Shown in pieces: positions 5,682 to 5,692 of a stretch of 5,692 nucleotides of DNA (its first letter is position 1; every line of letters begins with the position of its first letter). The DNA is from Gemmatimonadota bacterium (GTDB lineage Bacteria; Latescibacterota; UBA2968; UBA8231), in assembly GCA_026706165.1 (NCBI GenBank), contig JAPOZF010000121.1, positions 1 to 5,692 on the forward strand. Reading direction: 5' to 3'. The notes below the pieces were generated by a model that did not search any database, was not told the origin of the DNA, and saw only the letters and a list, made by a program, of their open reading frames with translations. The position numbers were made by a program, and so were the translations under genes.

Positions 5682-5692
5682 GAAACCGGCGT

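Noticed and set aside
5673..5692. Possible end of another upstream gene (A-G-F-G-S then TGA) five nt before the lipoprotein start
   Set aside because: Only five codons are visible, which is too little to support a gene, although the 5-nt spacing would match the operon style.

Overview
The window comes from a high-GC bacterium. All genes that can be supported lie on the minus strand, so transcription runs from right to left. The C-terminal FlgD-Ig-like module of the largest protein (an APNPFTPNGDGVND-type motif followed by WDGRDGTG and GIYLYR), the arrays of DNDGDGLVDED calcium-type repeats and the lipoprotein-rich setting are typical of the FCB superphylum and related candidate phyla (Gemmatimonadota, Latescibacterota, Eisenbacteria and similar). 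That placement is inferred from style; no marker gene is present.

Right to centre (5667 down to 507) is a compact three-gene unit. First comes a 248-aa lipoprotein of unknown function. Its stop codon overlaps the start of the second gene (ATGA, 4921-4924). The second gene encodes a 478-aa outer-membrane-type lipoprotein of the SurA/PrsA/PpiC class: a peptidyl-prolyl isomerase/chaperone with two tandem chaperone-parvulin modules, both lacking the usual C-terminal active-site His. Only 5 nt after its stop begins a 991-aa secreted, cysteine-free, acidic modular protein. This carries a signal peptide, six thrombospondin-3/EF-hand-like Asp repeats, a discoidin-like segment, beta-sandwich segments with one canonical EF-hand loop, and the FlgD-Ig-like C-terminus. 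Ribosome-binding sites for genes 2 and 3 lie inside the 3' ends of the preceding genes, so the three are probably co-transcribed and translationally coupled. A simple reading is that an envelope chaperone and an accessory lipoprotein serve export or folding of the large Ca-binding surface protein, but this is inferred from context only.

Left end: a hairpin with a short T-run (446-479) 28 nt after the 991-aa gene looks like the operon terminator. The 360-nt gap (147-506) holds this terminator and some short dyads and direct repeats, but no convincing promoter or gene. At 146 a further minus-strand gene begins with GTG behind a near-perfect Shine-Dalgarno and runs off the left edge. Its 48 visible residues end in an SPPAWNLGHTN motif that marks the DinB_2 N-terminal domain of EgtB-like (ergothioneine/selenoneine-type) enzymes.

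The long plus-strand open frames opposite the three genes (up to 707 codons) are best explained as shadows of GC-rich, repeat-rich coding sequence.
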